Source: Tomocerus qinae (lineage: Eukaryota; Arthropoda; Collembola; Entomobryomorpha; Tomoceridae). Taken from it: a DNA stretch of 64,000 nt. Positions within the stretch are counted from its first letter, which is position 1. Each line of letters begins with the position of its first letter. The notes under the pieces are model-generated. The model was not told where the DNA came from. It ran no database searches and worked only from the letters and a program-made list of their open reading frames with translations. The position numbers and the translations under genes are program-made. The stretch is from positions 70,122,001 through 70,186,000 of the forward strand of contig CM034546.1 in assembly GCA_020055645.1 (NCBI GenBank), written 5' to 3'. Shown piece by piece: positions 37,226 to 48,131 of the stretch.

Positions 37226-38182
37226 ATGTTACAATCAGTATCCGACTCAACATGGGCACAATATGAGTCTGCATTACAACTATGGTGGAAATTTTCGGTG
37301 GAAAACGTCATAAGTCCTTACACTCCGACAGTCACAAATTGTCTCCAGTTTTTACAACAACGTTTCGACAAAGGTGTTGGATACAGTGCTATTGGAACGA
37401 CAAGGTCAGCGTTGTCATTATTATTACCACATACAAACGGTCAATCAATCGGAAATCATCATCTCATTTCAAGATTCATGAAGGGAGTCGCCCGAATGAA
37501 ACCACCAAAGCCAAGATATAATAACATCTGGGATCCTTCTGAAATGATGAATTTCTTGGGTGCCCTGGAACCACTTAATGAGTTATCTTTCAAAAACTTA
37601 ACTTACAAGCTAATTGGCTTGATGGCTCTTGTCACTGCTCATCGGGTACAAACTTTATCTCTGATAAAAATCTCGAATATTGTTCAACATACAAATGGGT
37701 ATGAAATATATATAACGGACGCAATCAAAACCAGCAATCCAAATCGTTCTCAACCATGTTTGTACTTGCCCAGATTTATAGAACATCCAGAATGGTGCGT
37801 GGCCAGAACCTTGGAACACTATTTAGATGTCACCAAATCATTTCGAGGAACTGATATTGATTATTTGTTTCTATCTCTGACTACGGAACATAAACCGGTT
37901 ACATCACAAACTATTAGCAGATGGATAAAGAGTATTATGAAGGAATCTGGTATTAATACTGAAGTCTTTTCAGCTCACAGCACACGACATTCAGCTACAT
38001 CGGCTGCCTTTTCCAAAGGTGTAAGTGTGGATCAAATTCGTGATAGAGCTGGTTGGACAGAAAACTCTTGCACATTTGCAAAACTCATAGACCTATTGAT
38101 AATAGAAGGAAATTTGCTTCTGCTATCTTTTCTTGATAATGTTATGAACCTAACATTTTGTTTTAATAAAATCGTTTTGTAA
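37226..38182 (+). CDS. DIRS tyrosine recombinase, C-terminus shifted
   Basis: The frame is open upstream of the ATG and overlaps the RT gene, as is usual for DIRS. DSTWAQYESALQLWW is the N-terminal arm-domain start. The catalytic core shows the first arginine in TAHRVQTLSL and the HxxR pair in HSTRHSATS, then GVSVDQIRDRAGW. After TFAK the expected tyrosine is missing in the current frame. Another frame directly after it gives RPIDNRR followed by a stop near 38,133, the usual ending, so about one base seems to be lost near 38,080-38,090. The present 318-aa reading therefore has a false tail of about 30 residues and probably cannot cut DNA. The family integrates the circular cDNA. Confidence 0.85.
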   Translation: MLQSVSDSTWAQYESALQLWWKFSVENVISPYTPTVTNCLQFLQQRFDKGVGYSAIGTTRSALSLLLPHTNGQSIGNHHLISRFMKGVARMKPPKPRYNNIWDPSEMMNFLGALEPLNELSFKNLTYKLIGLMALVTAHRVQTLSLIKISNIVQHTNGYEIYITDAIKTSNPNRSQPCLYLPRFIEHPEWCVARTLEHYLDVTKSFRGTDIDYLFLSLTTEHKPVTSQTISRWIKSIMKESGINTEVFSAHSTRHSATSAAFSKGVSVDQIRDRAGWTENSCTFAKLIDLLIIEGNLLLLSFLDNVMNLTFCFNKIVL

Positions 38183-38198
38183 CATGCTTTAAACATCA

Positions 38199-38321
38199 TA
38201 CGAATAGTAAGTAATTACGAAAGGAAAGAGTAGAGTAAAGCAGAATTGATCGATTAAACGAAACTTACTTGAAGTTTGATCGCAATTCTGCGAATGAATA
38301 CTCTTTCCGGAGTAATTACTT
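38199..38321. repeat. DIRS internal complementary region
   Basis: The first half (to about 38,240) is complementary to the left end from 33,817 and runs into the terminal repeat. The second half (from about 38,243) is complementary to the right end, 38,470-38,551. The join near 38,241 marks where the two ends meet in the proposed circular intermediate. Confidence 0.92.
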
Positions 38322-38372
38322 CCCACCCACCCTCTTTAAATTATATAACCCAAAAATTACAAAACGTGCTTT

Positions 38373-38483
38373 GAAGAATGAAAGAATATAGGAATGGCGG
38401 GCATAGGTAGGTAGGTATTTTCAGCATTGATAAGTGTGTGGTTGAGCCAGTATACCCGGGATATACGAATAGTAAGTAATTAC
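38373..38483 (-). repeat. DIRS right inverted terminal repeat
   Basis: Exact reverse complement of 33,841-33,951; followed by a unique 68-bp right end to about 38,551. Confidence 0.95.
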
Positions 38484-38551
38484 TCCGGAAAGAGTATTCA
38501 TTCGCAGAATTGCGATCAAACTTCAAGTAAGTTTCGTTTAATCGATCAATT

Positions 38552-38857
38552 ATCCATGTACCTTTTGCACGCTATTAGAAAATGAATATATATAATATCG
38601 TAAAAGAGATAGTTGGTTGTAATTGTAAGTTAAATTGTACATTCTTTGAACAATTGTATATGCAAATCTATTATTTGACTTTGAGTTTCGTCTGGCTTTG
38701 CAGTTTTACATTAGTTATCCCCCCTTATTTAAAACTTTTGTAAGAAAGGTATGTGTATATGCACAGTAAACATTAGAAGCAGTTCAAAATAATTATCTCT
38801 CCTTAAACCTGCAATTTAATTGATGTGCAATAATATACACTTATACGTACGCATCAT
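38552..38857. other. Spacer between two transposons
   Basis: AT-rich sequence between the DIRS right end and the next element's TSD; no feature seen. Confidence 0.4.
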
Positions 38858-41445
38858 ATAATTGAATTTACAAGAAGAAGTGCCGATTTCAAAAAACTAA
38901 TAATTACCATAGAGTTTTTCGGCCAACTGCAGACATGTGGGTATTTTCATGAACTATTTCCGCGCGCAGATGCTGTTTGAACAGATATTATTTTAAATCT
39001 TTCAAATTTAGAAATTCCGTAAACCTAGTAGACCGTCATTTTTCTAGTTCAAAACTAATTTCTAGTAGATTAATTTTCGTTAATACCTGTGCGTATTATC
39101 TGTGATCAATGGCAGAAAACATTCCTCCTAATGCTAATAATCCTAAAAAGATGTCGGTGCATAAAGACCTTTGGAGAAGAAACATCACAAAAACGAAGAA
39201 AGCTATGGGTAACATTTTTAACTCAGTCTCTCTACATATAAAAACATCTTTCTACTTTAGCACATCACATAAGAAAAGTTATTATTATTTTTCTCCAGGA
39301 GAAGCTTATATTCCACATTATAATATGAACATTATGCCTCCACGATCACTGCGGGATGAAATTTGTCGTCACAATTGTGGAAGACATCTCTCACAAGAAG
39401 AAAAGAGGAGTGTTTTAATGCATTGGCGGATCATGAAAAGCAAAACGTATATCTCAGAAAGAGCATAGGAACATCTCAGGGTCAGAAAAACTGGAACTTT
39501 CATTTAAGTAACAGAGTAATACCAGTCTGCCAAACTTATTTCTTAGGATTGCATGGGATTGAGAGATCACGTTTACGCAAAAAGGTATGTCATGTTACTA
39601 ACATAATCTTTTATTATTTGCTGCTGTAAAGTATAAAGCTATTCATTCAACCTTTGAAACTCATGTGAAATGACCTCAATCTTTAGGTATTAAAAATGGC
39701 AGTGCAAATTAAAGATTTAAGAGGTATTCATAGAAATCATCCAAGAACAGCTGAAGAAGTGTTAGCTGGAGCAAGAGCTTTCATTCAAAACTTACCGGCG
39801 AGGGAAAGTCACTATTCCAGAGGAACTAATCCTAGCAAAACATACTTGGAATCAAGAGAAACAGTAAACTATATAGACAACTAGTCAACAACGAAAATTA
39901 TGGAGTCAATGAACAAAATCTAAAGCTGTGGCAGTTCAGAAAGATTTTCAACTACGAATTCAACTTGTCATTTGGGACTCCAAGGAGCGACGTCTGTGAA
40001 ACGTGCGAGGTATTCCACACCAAATTGCAGTTAGCCTGCTCAGATGGGAACGACAGAGAAACAGCGATTTTAGCAAATGAACAACAAGGACATTGGGATT
40101 CTGCTCAAGAGTTTTCACTAGCAATGTCGAAAAGGAATATTAGCACATTTGATGAAACTCATGGCTTTTACTGCTTTGACTATGAAAAAAATCTTCCATT
40201 CCCAGTGACCAATATCGGCAAAGAATTTTTTTTCCGTCAGTTATGGCTTTACAATTTTGCTATACACGACTTGCGCACAAATCAGTCATGGATGTACGTT
40301 TATGCCGAAAACTTTTGCAGAAAAGGAAGTAATGAAGTGGTCAGCTTTTTGAAACATTTTGTTGAAAATGTGATATCGGCGGGAGTTCGTCATCTTCACT
40401 TATTTGCGGATAATAGTTTTGGGCAGAATAAAAACAGGTATCTACTCGGCTACTGCCAATCCATTTGTGCATCCCGTTTTGAAACTATTGAAATTAGTTA
40501 CCCAATAGTAGGACACAGTAGAATGCAAGTAGATGCCGACTTTGCTGTTATAGAAAAGAAAAAACGCAAGCAAGATAAACTTTATTTTCCGTCGGAATGG
40601 GTGAAAATTATCCGGGAATCGAAGCTTAATGAGCCATTTACCGTATTTTATGGAAACTATCCTGTAACTGATGATTTACAATGTGACGGGACGCCAATTG
40701 CTTAAGTCTATGACTTTAAATCTTCCCTGGATCCCACATTAAGCCCAGCTAGGGGAATCAATGAAATTCGTCGGAATTTATTTAGTTCCAACGCGTTACA
40801 ACCTTTAATTAGTCGTTTTACCAATTTGGAACCTAATGAAACTTTCGCCCTGACAAAAGCACCACATACAAGATATGACATTCAAGATGCTCTAAGAAAT
40901 GCACTTTTGGCTTACGACGGTTATTTACCAATCAGTGCGGAGAAGTATAAAAACGTTGCACACTTATTGTCTACTTTCTACAGACCGCCAGAAAAAACAT
41001 ACTACTCCAGCATTGTTAGTCTTTCTGAAAACAATGTTCCAAACGCCAATAATGACATCATAAATGCAGTTATGTTGGAATATGGTAATGAACCTATAGA
41101 TTTAAGTTTCCTCGATGTGTGATCATATTTTCCCATTACTAGCTTATACGATTGAAGTAGTTTCCATAATAGTATATAGAAAATATTGTGATGTTTGCCA
41201 GTATTAAAATGTATTTCTAGATTATTCAGTATTGTTGTAATATGTGAGTTAATGAATAAAAATGTCTATCATAGTGAACTGTCATTATCAAACCAAATTG
41301 CCACCTTAACCGATTCATTTTACAATATAATTTTTTTATCCCATTTGGCATCCCAAAATTGTTGACTGACCCTTCAAATTTTGTTTATTTTATCCCCACA
41401 TATTTGGATTTTGAAATCGGCACTTCTTCTTGTAAATTCAATTAT
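38858..41445 (+). mobile_element. DNA transposon with 37-bp TIRs and 4-bp TSD
   Basis: Perfect 37-bp terminal inverted repeats lie at 38,858-38,894 and 41,409-41,445 (start ATAATTGAATTTACAAGAAG). They are flanked by TCAT on both sides (38,854-38,857 and 41,446-41,449). The only gene inside is the broken DUF7869-like protein at 39,109-41,122. The 4-bp duplication and acidic-triad protein would suit the Sola superfamily, but I cannot confirm that assignment. Intact repeats beside a decayed gene mean this copy could still be moved in trans. Confidence 0.85.
39109..41122 (+). pseudogene. DUF7869-like putative transposase, broken
   Basis: Predicted exons begin 39,109-39,208, 39,299-39,584 and 39,687 onward, with introns of 90 and 102 bp. 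Frames shift near 39,410 and near 39,875. A single stop at 40,703 separates 39,965-40,702 from 40,706-41,122, which share one frame. Recognisable parts: CRHNC and DHEKQNVYL in the N-terminal part; SFGTPRSDVCETC; then FYCFDYEKNLPFP, HLFADNSFGQNKN and GHSRMQVDADFAVIE. These last three carry conserved acidic residues spaced like a DDE/DDD RNase H-fold nuclease. Proteins of this type are widespread in arthropods as uncharacterised DUF7869 proteins. Its place between perfect TIRs makes it the probable transposase. Catalytic assignments are inference. Confidence 0.75.
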
Positions 41446-42444
41446 TCATTGTTTCTTTTCAGAAGTTTTTAATCCGATTAGTAAGCTTGGGTGTGATTGA
41501 CAGCAAATTTTAACGTGAAATTTAACAGAGTAATGTAAAATTTCAGGTGTCTTTCCTTGATAAAAATGAGACTGGACTGGGTGCATTTGACGCGGGTAGT
41601 ATACAATTACATGGGTGGGATTATTTTCGTTGAGGTTTGTTAGGTTAGGTTAGGATTAGCCATGTTAGGGCATTGCGGTAGACTGCCCTTCGTCCGATAA
41701 AAATAGCTTGATGAAACTACATTTGTAGAGTTGAGTTGACACTAAAATAATTCCGTTTACAGTTTAAATTTTGGCTTGAACAATCAGAAACGAATAAATT
41801 TATGGGTTTGTATCTTCATATTATTTCGAAATTTTTCTAGCACAGATGCTTGTCTGCTTGTGGTAGGTTACAACAATTAGTAAAGCTTATTGCATTTTTG
41901 AAAATTACCTGCGACCGTGATGCAGCTTGCTACCCTATAAAACTTTACGTTAGAATAATAAAAAAGCTAGCATTTGCGTAGATGAACAACTTTTGCATTT
42001 CCGTTACGCTCTCAAACTTAGGTATAAGGCAGTCATATTAAAGTGTTTTCAATATTATTCGTCAACACTTTCAACCGGTTGGAAAACCCACCCAACAAAA
42101 TGTCTTAGAATGATATCTCAAACTATACTTTGTTGAAAGAAATTCATGTACAATTGTACTTTGTACAAAATAAGACGAAAAATACATAACGTGACATTCC
42201 TTATTGAATTCATGGTCATAGTCGTCCAGCACCTCTAAATACAATAATAATTAAGTATTTATGTCAGCAATTATCTACAGTATTGAATTTCTTCAGATCA
42301 TCCTCACATCGCCTCTCGAGTCCAAAATTATTTTATTTTGGTTTAATTACATTGTGGTGCTGGTAAAAATTATTGCAGATATAAAAACAATTTGGGGACC
42401 TACTAACATTAACTTGGTGTTGCGAATTTCATTTTGTTTCCTAA
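41446..42444. other. Intergenic, no gene seen
   Basis: AT-rich. Includes a short TTAGGTTAGGTTAGG run near 41,639-41,653 that is too short to be telomeric. The last ~200 bp are the 5' flank of the chemoreceptor pseudogene. Confidence 0.4.
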
Positions 42445-44039
42445 ATGTGGTCTAAACAATTAAATAGAGCTGCTTTGCTGTACTGGAAAATATTCAATCG
42501 ATTTGGAGTCTCTCTTTATGAGCCACAAATAAAATCTGGAATTCTTACCTCAGTGAAATGGAGGAATAACAAATTGATCAAGACAAGATGATTGTGTATG
42601 GTGACCATTTTAAATGTCACTGCCTTTAGTGTGGCAGCCCGATTGGCTTGGATAATTTCCACATCAACTCTTGGGAATGCATTTAAAGCAATTTAGATTC
42701 TCACGCATAGTATCTTGGTTCTATTGGTCTTTATCATGGATGTCTTTATAATAAGCGTTTTTTGGAAACCACATCACGTGACCATTGGTTGTGAGCGTAT
42801 GTTGTCAATGGATCTCAAACTGAAAGGTACCACATTGTACTACAAAATGTTAAGTAATAAAGAAATGTACGACATGATCTTGTACATGGTTGAATGTGGG
42901 ACAATAACTGTTCTTTGCTATTTAAAAATTTGCTAGAGGGTTTGAATAATTTCAGTTAAAAATAAAATTAACAGTAATTTAGCACGCAGAAACTAGCGTG
43001 CATTTTACCTAGGTAATCTTTGTATCCTATAATTATGCTACTACGTATATATGTTAAATTTTGACGATTTGGTCTTAAATTCCTTATTTACGACCTGCAG
43101 TTTATAGCCAAATTAATAAACTATGCATAAGTAATTGATATTCTGAAATATTATTTTCGATTACCTATACAAATGATATGTAATTGGAAACAATTGTTTA
43201 TTATAAAATTGTATAGAAGGTTTTGAAAAGTTCGGACCAGTGAAAGAACCAGAAGCGGGGACAATTGAAAAGTCGCTCTATCTGGTAATGCCAGTTACAT
43301 TGTTTGTTGTCATCATTCTTTCCATTACTCTAATCTTCAGCCGGTACAGTCCCTTGCATCCCTTGGTGGGCTGGTTGCCTCTGGGGATTAAACTGATTGG
43401 TGTCTGCCAGTATGCTTTGCATTATATCATATTGGAGGGCTCTTTATTTTCATAATGATGTCAGCACTGATGTCCATACAAACCTCCAAAGGCTGGTTGA
43501 ACTACATCACTCACACAGCACCAAAAATTCTGAAGAATTTGGAGGCTGAAGTAGAAAATGAAAGCCCCGACAAAATGCTTGAGCGACGGAAGAAAATATC
43601 CTACTTGTTTCGCTGTTGTCGACGGGCTCAAATGTTGCTACGGATGACTATCTATCTAACTAACGATTTTGCAATCCTGGTAGCAACAACATTGTATGGA
43701 TTCGGGTTTGCATTGGCCGTGGTGGTCAACTTCTGCATCGTCACAACATATGAAGCCAGCGGGATGCCACTTTATTTACTTTGGCCAACAATGCTGATGA
43801 TTATGCTAATTTTGGCTGTCGGTCTCATTCCCCAAGGGGCAGAAATGAATGAAATGTCATTGAAGTTCAACCATGTGTGGCTGGAAAAGGGGAACAAGGA
43901 AATGAGATGTTTCAGTATGTGATGCAAACCAATCATAATTGATGTCGGGCCTTTCTTCTATCTCAAGAGATCCACAACGTTCATATTTCTGGCTCTAGTG
44001 GTTGACTACACTGTTGATGCACTCTTAGCAGACCGATAA
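42445..44039 (+). pseudogene. Chemoreceptor pseudogene (paralogue of 49,430-51,558)
   Basis: Exon 1 is 42,445-42,826, the same 382-bp length and donor (CTGAAAG|GTACC) as the intact minus-strand copy. The intron is 390 bp; exon 2 is 43,217-44,039. Disablements: TGA in exon 1 at about 42,589 where the intact copy has Trp (GWL); TAG at about 42,694; loss of frame near 43,400 in exon 2; TGA at about 43,920 just before the GPFFYL block. Sequence is otherwise very close to the intact copy (shared THTAPKILKNLE and NFCIVTTYEASGMPLYLLWP), so death is recent or the copies have exchanged sequence. The two copies are in opposite orientation about 5 kb apart. Confidence 0.93.
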
Positions 44040-44296
44040 TCGTCAAGGTCAGTAGTAGCAAAAAAAATTCGTCATGTGACAATTGTAACAATTGAATTTC
44101 AGGTCAATGCATATTAATAAGGCAATAGATAAAATAATGTCTGCCACTAATCTTGTTCAACTCCAATTACAATTATTGGTCTATTGCTTACTTCAATTGT
44201 GGATTATGTCACTAGGTTCAGTATTCAGTATTAATTTATACCTAATATTACCTAACCATGTAGTTAATTTCATGAAAGCATTACTAAGCATTGGAG

Positions 44297-44619
44297 TATA
44301 TCGTCCCTTAAGGAACCAAATAGCCTATCTCCATTTTTCGTTTTGTGGATGAAATAGCCTATCTCCATTTTTCGTTTTGTGGACGAAATAGCCTATCTCC
44401 ATTTTACGTTTTGTGGACGAAATAGCCTATCTCCATAGCGTAGACACTCTCTACATACATGGCGCAGCATTTAGGCTACATGGCGTTTAGGCTATTTCGT
44501 CCACAAAACGAAAAGTGGAGATAGGCTATTTCGTCCACAAAACGAAAGTGGAGATAGGCTATTTCGTCCACAAAACGAAAAGTGGAGATAGGCTATTTGG
44601 TTCCTTAAGGGACGATATA
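44297..44619. mobile_element. Palindromic MITE with internal repeats, TA-flanked
   Basis: Ends TATCGTCCCTTAAGG and its complement are flanked by TA. Each arm holds three tandem ~38-bp units (CGTTTTGTGGACGAAATAGC, then CTATCTCCA...), in inverted orientation between arms. The centre is about 44,420-44,480. No coding capacity. The TA flanks suggest Tc1/mariner-type mobilisation. Confidence 0.85.
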
Positions 44620-44624
44620 TGTGG

Positions 44625-44745
44625 TAGTATAACTGTACCCCATGTGTAAGGGCGCCATTGTACTAGTATAACTGTGCGTAGCGAGTTAAACTAGGATAAC
44701 CGACCCTCGGGGTTTCAGTACAACTGTTCCACGCTTAAATGCATT
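44625..44745 (+). repeat. Dispersed hairpin repeat, third copy
   Basis: Shares GGCGCCATTGTACTAGTATA and TTTCAGTACAAC with 17,515-17,640 in the same orientation, and with 19,440-19,545 inverted. Confidence 0.65.
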
Positions 44746-44833
44746 GCAAAGCCTGAGTTAATTAGACAATTATGCTACTTTATAATGATATGGTTATAAT
44801 TTATTTATGCTCAAAATCTTATTAGTTTGATTT

Positions 44834-46176
44834 ACTCAGTCAAATAGTGATAATTGCAAAAACCAAATAATTAACATAATATCGGTAGAAACGTAAAAGG
44901 ACAATTAATTGCACTTAACATTCTTACATGTACGGTCCCAATGTGATTTTGTGGTTAGACAGTGTAATTGATTTAAGATTTACCTGTATGTTCACATATA
45001 TTTCATTTTGTTACTTTTTTATAAAATGGAATTTCCTATATATTTTTTAGATTTCGTTTAAAAGAGTCAGCAGAGATAGGAGAAAAAGAGACCGACAGAG
45101 GTATAAGATTGATATAGAAAATGGGACTGAATTTTTAACATTTGTAGGCAGTGGCAAAAAATATTAAACCATAGTCAGTTTTTTAAGGAGATGAAATTCT
45201 ACCATGACAATGCCGGTAAGGAAATGTTTTCATAATTTTTTATTACCTGCTCACAATTATTCATGAATGTATGAATATAATTTTTTGATTTTGCAATGAC
45301 CCTTAAATGTAATGGAATAAAAAGCACTATAACAATGAAAATTTATTCCAAAAATAAGACACCCTGGCCGAGATATTACATATAAAAAACTACATGCTGT
45401 GTACGAAAACGTCCCAGTGCAGATGATAGCCTCATACATACAAGTTTGCGAGCCTTGTAATAATCGGAAACCCATACCTAAACCAATAGCTGGAAAACCC
45501 ATTTATGTTAGCGGCCCCATGGATATAGTCCAAATAGATCTAATAGACATGAGGTCCAAATGTGATGGCGAATTCAAATGGATTCTATACGTTAAGGATC
45601 ACTTCTCTAAGTTCGGCTCTGGGCTTATCCGTTAAAAAACACGACTTGTCATGAAGTAACTGCTCCTCTTTTAAGCCAATTTTTTATGTTCGGTGCTCCA
45701 AAAATTTTGCCATGTGATAACGGTGGAGAGTTCACGGGTTCTTATTTAAAAGAATCAATCTTGGAGCATTTCCCGAACCTCAAAATTGTACACTCCAGAC
45801 CACGTCACCCACAGACAAATGGCATAATCGAAAAAGGTATGGCGATCTAGAACGAAGAATTGCCGCACATATGGTGAAACATGGTGAGAATTGGTCATCA
45901 TCCTTATTCATGTTAATTTACCAAATTAATACAAGCCAATTAAGTACATCACTGCCCTAAGGTCGGTAACTTCCTACAGTAGACAATCAATCTGCAAATG
46001 CAAGACGGATTGCCAAACTAATAGATGACCATGTAAAAAGAATGACATACCCTGTGGTACAAAGTGTCATGTTGGCAATACATGTAAGAATTTAAGTGCA
46101 ATTAATTGTTCTTTTACGTATCCACCGATATTATGTTAATTATTTGGTTTTTGCAATTATCACTATTTGACTGAGT
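44834..46176. mobile_element. Ginger-like integrase transposon remnant
   Basis: Inverted terminal repeats of about 100 bp (44,834-44,935 and 46,077-46,176, starting ACTCAGTCAAATAGTGATAA) enclose a decayed integrase-like gene. Long inverted rather than direct repeats around a retroviral-type integrase fit the Ginger DNA transposons and argue against an LTR element. The flanking target duplication is not clear. At 1.34 kb it is shorter than autonomous Ginger elements, so an internal part is probably lost. Confidence 0.7.
45360..45960 (+). pseudogene. Integrase-like transposase fragment
   Basis: Pieces of an rve-type integrase core in shifting frames. A zinc-finger tail (VCEPCNNRKPIPKP) and GPMDIVQIDLIDM with the first acidic residue fall within 45,399-45,635. 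Then, after a frame change, LPCDNGGEF (second Asp) near 45,710 and RHPQTNGIIEKG (catalytic Glu) near 45,805, followed by a stop. Sequence resembles the KRBA2-type domesticated integrases that derive from such transposons. At least three disablements; not functional. Confidence 0.8.
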
Positions 46177-47284
46177 CTAGACAGAAATTATTTGATATAG
46201 GAAAATAAAAAACCCTAGGTGTTCAAAAAACATTGCCAAGTACTTTTTTATGTTCGCTTTAGGAAAGTGAACTAACATCTTTGGTCAAAAAAATTATTTT
46301 TTTGTACTTTAGGGGCTATGTAAAAAAACACCTCCAAATCGGAATATGAAATAGCTCCGAAACTACTGAAACGATTTGGATGAAACTTGTACCAGATATC
46401 GACCATTACCATATCTCGGGACTATTTTTGAATTTGTAAAAAATTCGCATTTCTTCCCTTTCAAAATTACGAAATAAATTTTGAAATAGGTGGTTTTTCA
46501 TAGAAGGAATTTTTTATCAAAATTCTAATGGATCAAAATTAAAGCCCATTATAAATTACTAGTGAACCCAGCTAAGGGGGCAAATCTAGCACTCAAGAGA
46601 AATTCAGCAGGCCACCCATCACAGTAATAAAAACAATTTCGATAACATCCCATTAGGTTGTTAACTTTGTAAATACAAAGTACATTTAAATTGATACACC
46701 TTTATTTTCCCTTTTATTAGCTGCAGCCCCAACTTCCTGATAAAAAGGAATTTCCTAAACCAAAATAATAACTGTAGATCGTAGCATCAAATACAGGGAA
46801 CAATGAAAGACTATTTCCGAAAAAACTCCCACAAAGTTACCAAAACTTTTAAAATCGAAAAAATAAGATTCCCTCTAGGATTTTGGAAAAACGTTCAAAT
46901 CCCATGAGTACAACTTACGAATAAATATTTTTAAAGAATAGTTAATTACCCAGTGCTGTTATTTAATTCTACAAAAAGATATCACAACTGGCACAAAGGA
47001 ATTAAGTGGGTAGTAAAAAGTAAACCTAGCTCTATTAAAAAATGTTGAATACGTTTTTCGATATTATAGCAGAACCAATTTGGGTTAGAAGTTTTGAAAT
47101 GCTATTTAATACGCACATTACGATCATTACGAAACGTTCCCTTTCGCTAATCATTTCCATTCGATCCCCAGTCACCATTCAACCTTCTTATGTAAACTAT
47201 TAGATGTTATAACAATCATATGAAACGACTTATTTCATTGGTTTAGAGAAATTGGGCTTGTGCATTTTACTTTTTTTGCTTTTA
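46177..47284. other. Intergenic, no gene seen
   Basis: AT-rich sequence. The 46,300-46,520 stretch (TCCGAAACTACTGAAACG) looks like a decayed dispersed repeat, but I see no second copy in this window. Confidence 0.4.
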
Positions 47285-47410
47285 AGGAACCTGCATATAT
47301 TCCGTGTGCAGTTGATGGGAGGAGGGGATACCCAAAAGTGTTGCAGTCAGCACTTGCGTTACACATGTGGGAGGGGGTTTTGCTTTACGTAATATATGCA
47401 GGTTCCCTAG
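47285..47410. mobile_element. Small MITE (GGAACCTGCATATATT ends)
   Basis: Inverted ends GGAACCTGCATATATT and AATATATGCAGGTTCC. The interior has an imperfect second pair (TTGCAGTCAGCACTTGCG). Related to 17,397-17,515. Confidence 0.8.
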
Positions 47411-47850
47411 GATCTCCCTACCACACGTACATACATATATATATATATATAAATATATATAGACAGGTAAATTTATCAAGTCTGCGATTATATATAGAGA
47501 TGGTTAATGGGCAGAAATGGATTTTCGAAATTGTTGACCTCTACGAGATGTCAGAGGTCAAATTTCATTTTTCGTCGAAAAATGCCCATGTAAGGTGTCG
47601 TTCTCATACTAAAGATATGGTAAAGCCTAAATGTGTACATATTTTGGCAACCGAGTACTTCATAAAAGGTCAAAGGTCATGTATATTAAAATTAGAATCT
47701 CTGATGCGCAAGGTATCCGGCTAAGTAGTGCAGCCGGCATTTGGGTACATACTAGCCATAACCCATTTTATACATAGGCTTGTGCCTGCTCCAGTGCCTA
47801 CCTAATACATGGCATAGTGTCTTTAGCTTTCCTGCAAATTTACATACTTA
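47411..47850. other. AT microsatellite and unrecognised sequence
   Basis: A (TA)n run near 47,435-47,460 follows the MITE. A 154-codon frame spanning 47,260-47,724 begins inside the MITE and crosses the microsatellite, so it is not called as a gene. Confidence 0.45.
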
Positions 47851-48070
47851 TCAAGGCGCGTATAGTAACAGGTGACGAAACAAGCCTTTATTTTACGAAT
47901 AATCTGCGGGACCATTTGGTCCCGGACTGTCCCAGCTTAGTTGTAGCTTGTTACCTATAGCAACCGAACTGATCTGGGACAGTCCAGGACCAAATGGTCC
48001 CGCAGATTATTCCTGACATTTCAATGGAAAAATGGGCTTGGTTCGTCACCTGTTACTATACGCGCCTTGA
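47851..48070. mobile_element. TA-flanked MITE with double inverted repeats
   Basis: Ends TCAAGGCGCGTATAGTAACA and complement, flanked by TA (47,849-47,850 and 48,071-48,072). A second inner inverted pair contains AATAATCTGCGGGACCATTT and GGGACAGTC. Non-coding; mariner-like target choice. Confidence 0.88.
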
Positions 48071-48131
48071 TACTTATCTATATCTGTTTGCTTACTCAAT
48101 CTAATACAATTGATCAATAGCATCGTAATGT

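Larger units (their letters stand above)
33817..38551 (+). mobile_element. DIRS-type tyrosine-recombinase retrotransposon
   Basis: A ~4.7-kb element with the full DIRS layout. Perfect 111-bp inverted repeats lie at 33,841-33,951 and 38,373-38,483. Outside them are a 24-bp unique left end and a 68-bp unique right end. An internal complementary region at about 38,199-38,321 contains the complement of the left end joined to the complement of the right end, which is how DIRS elements are thought to template a circular intermediate. Three overlapping genes (gag, RT/RNase H, recombinase) lie in order. No target duplication is apparent, as expected for recombinase-mediated insertion. Gag and recombinase each carry one frame disruption, so this copy is probably inactive though recent. 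Confidence 0.95.

Noticed and set aside
41639..41653. TTAGGTTAGGTTAGG as interstitial telomere
   Set aside because: Only about three units and imperfect; another GGTTAGGTTAGG lies in a MITE loop near 53,905. It fits chance or repeat-derived sequence.
44834..46176. LTR retrotransposon or endogenous retrovirus
   Set aside because: The flanking repeats are inverted, not direct, and no gag or RT is present; a Ginger-type DNA transposon fits better.
47260..47724. 154-codon plus-strand frame as a gene
   Set aside because: It begins in an inverted-repeat element and passes through a TA microsatellite (HIYIYINIY).
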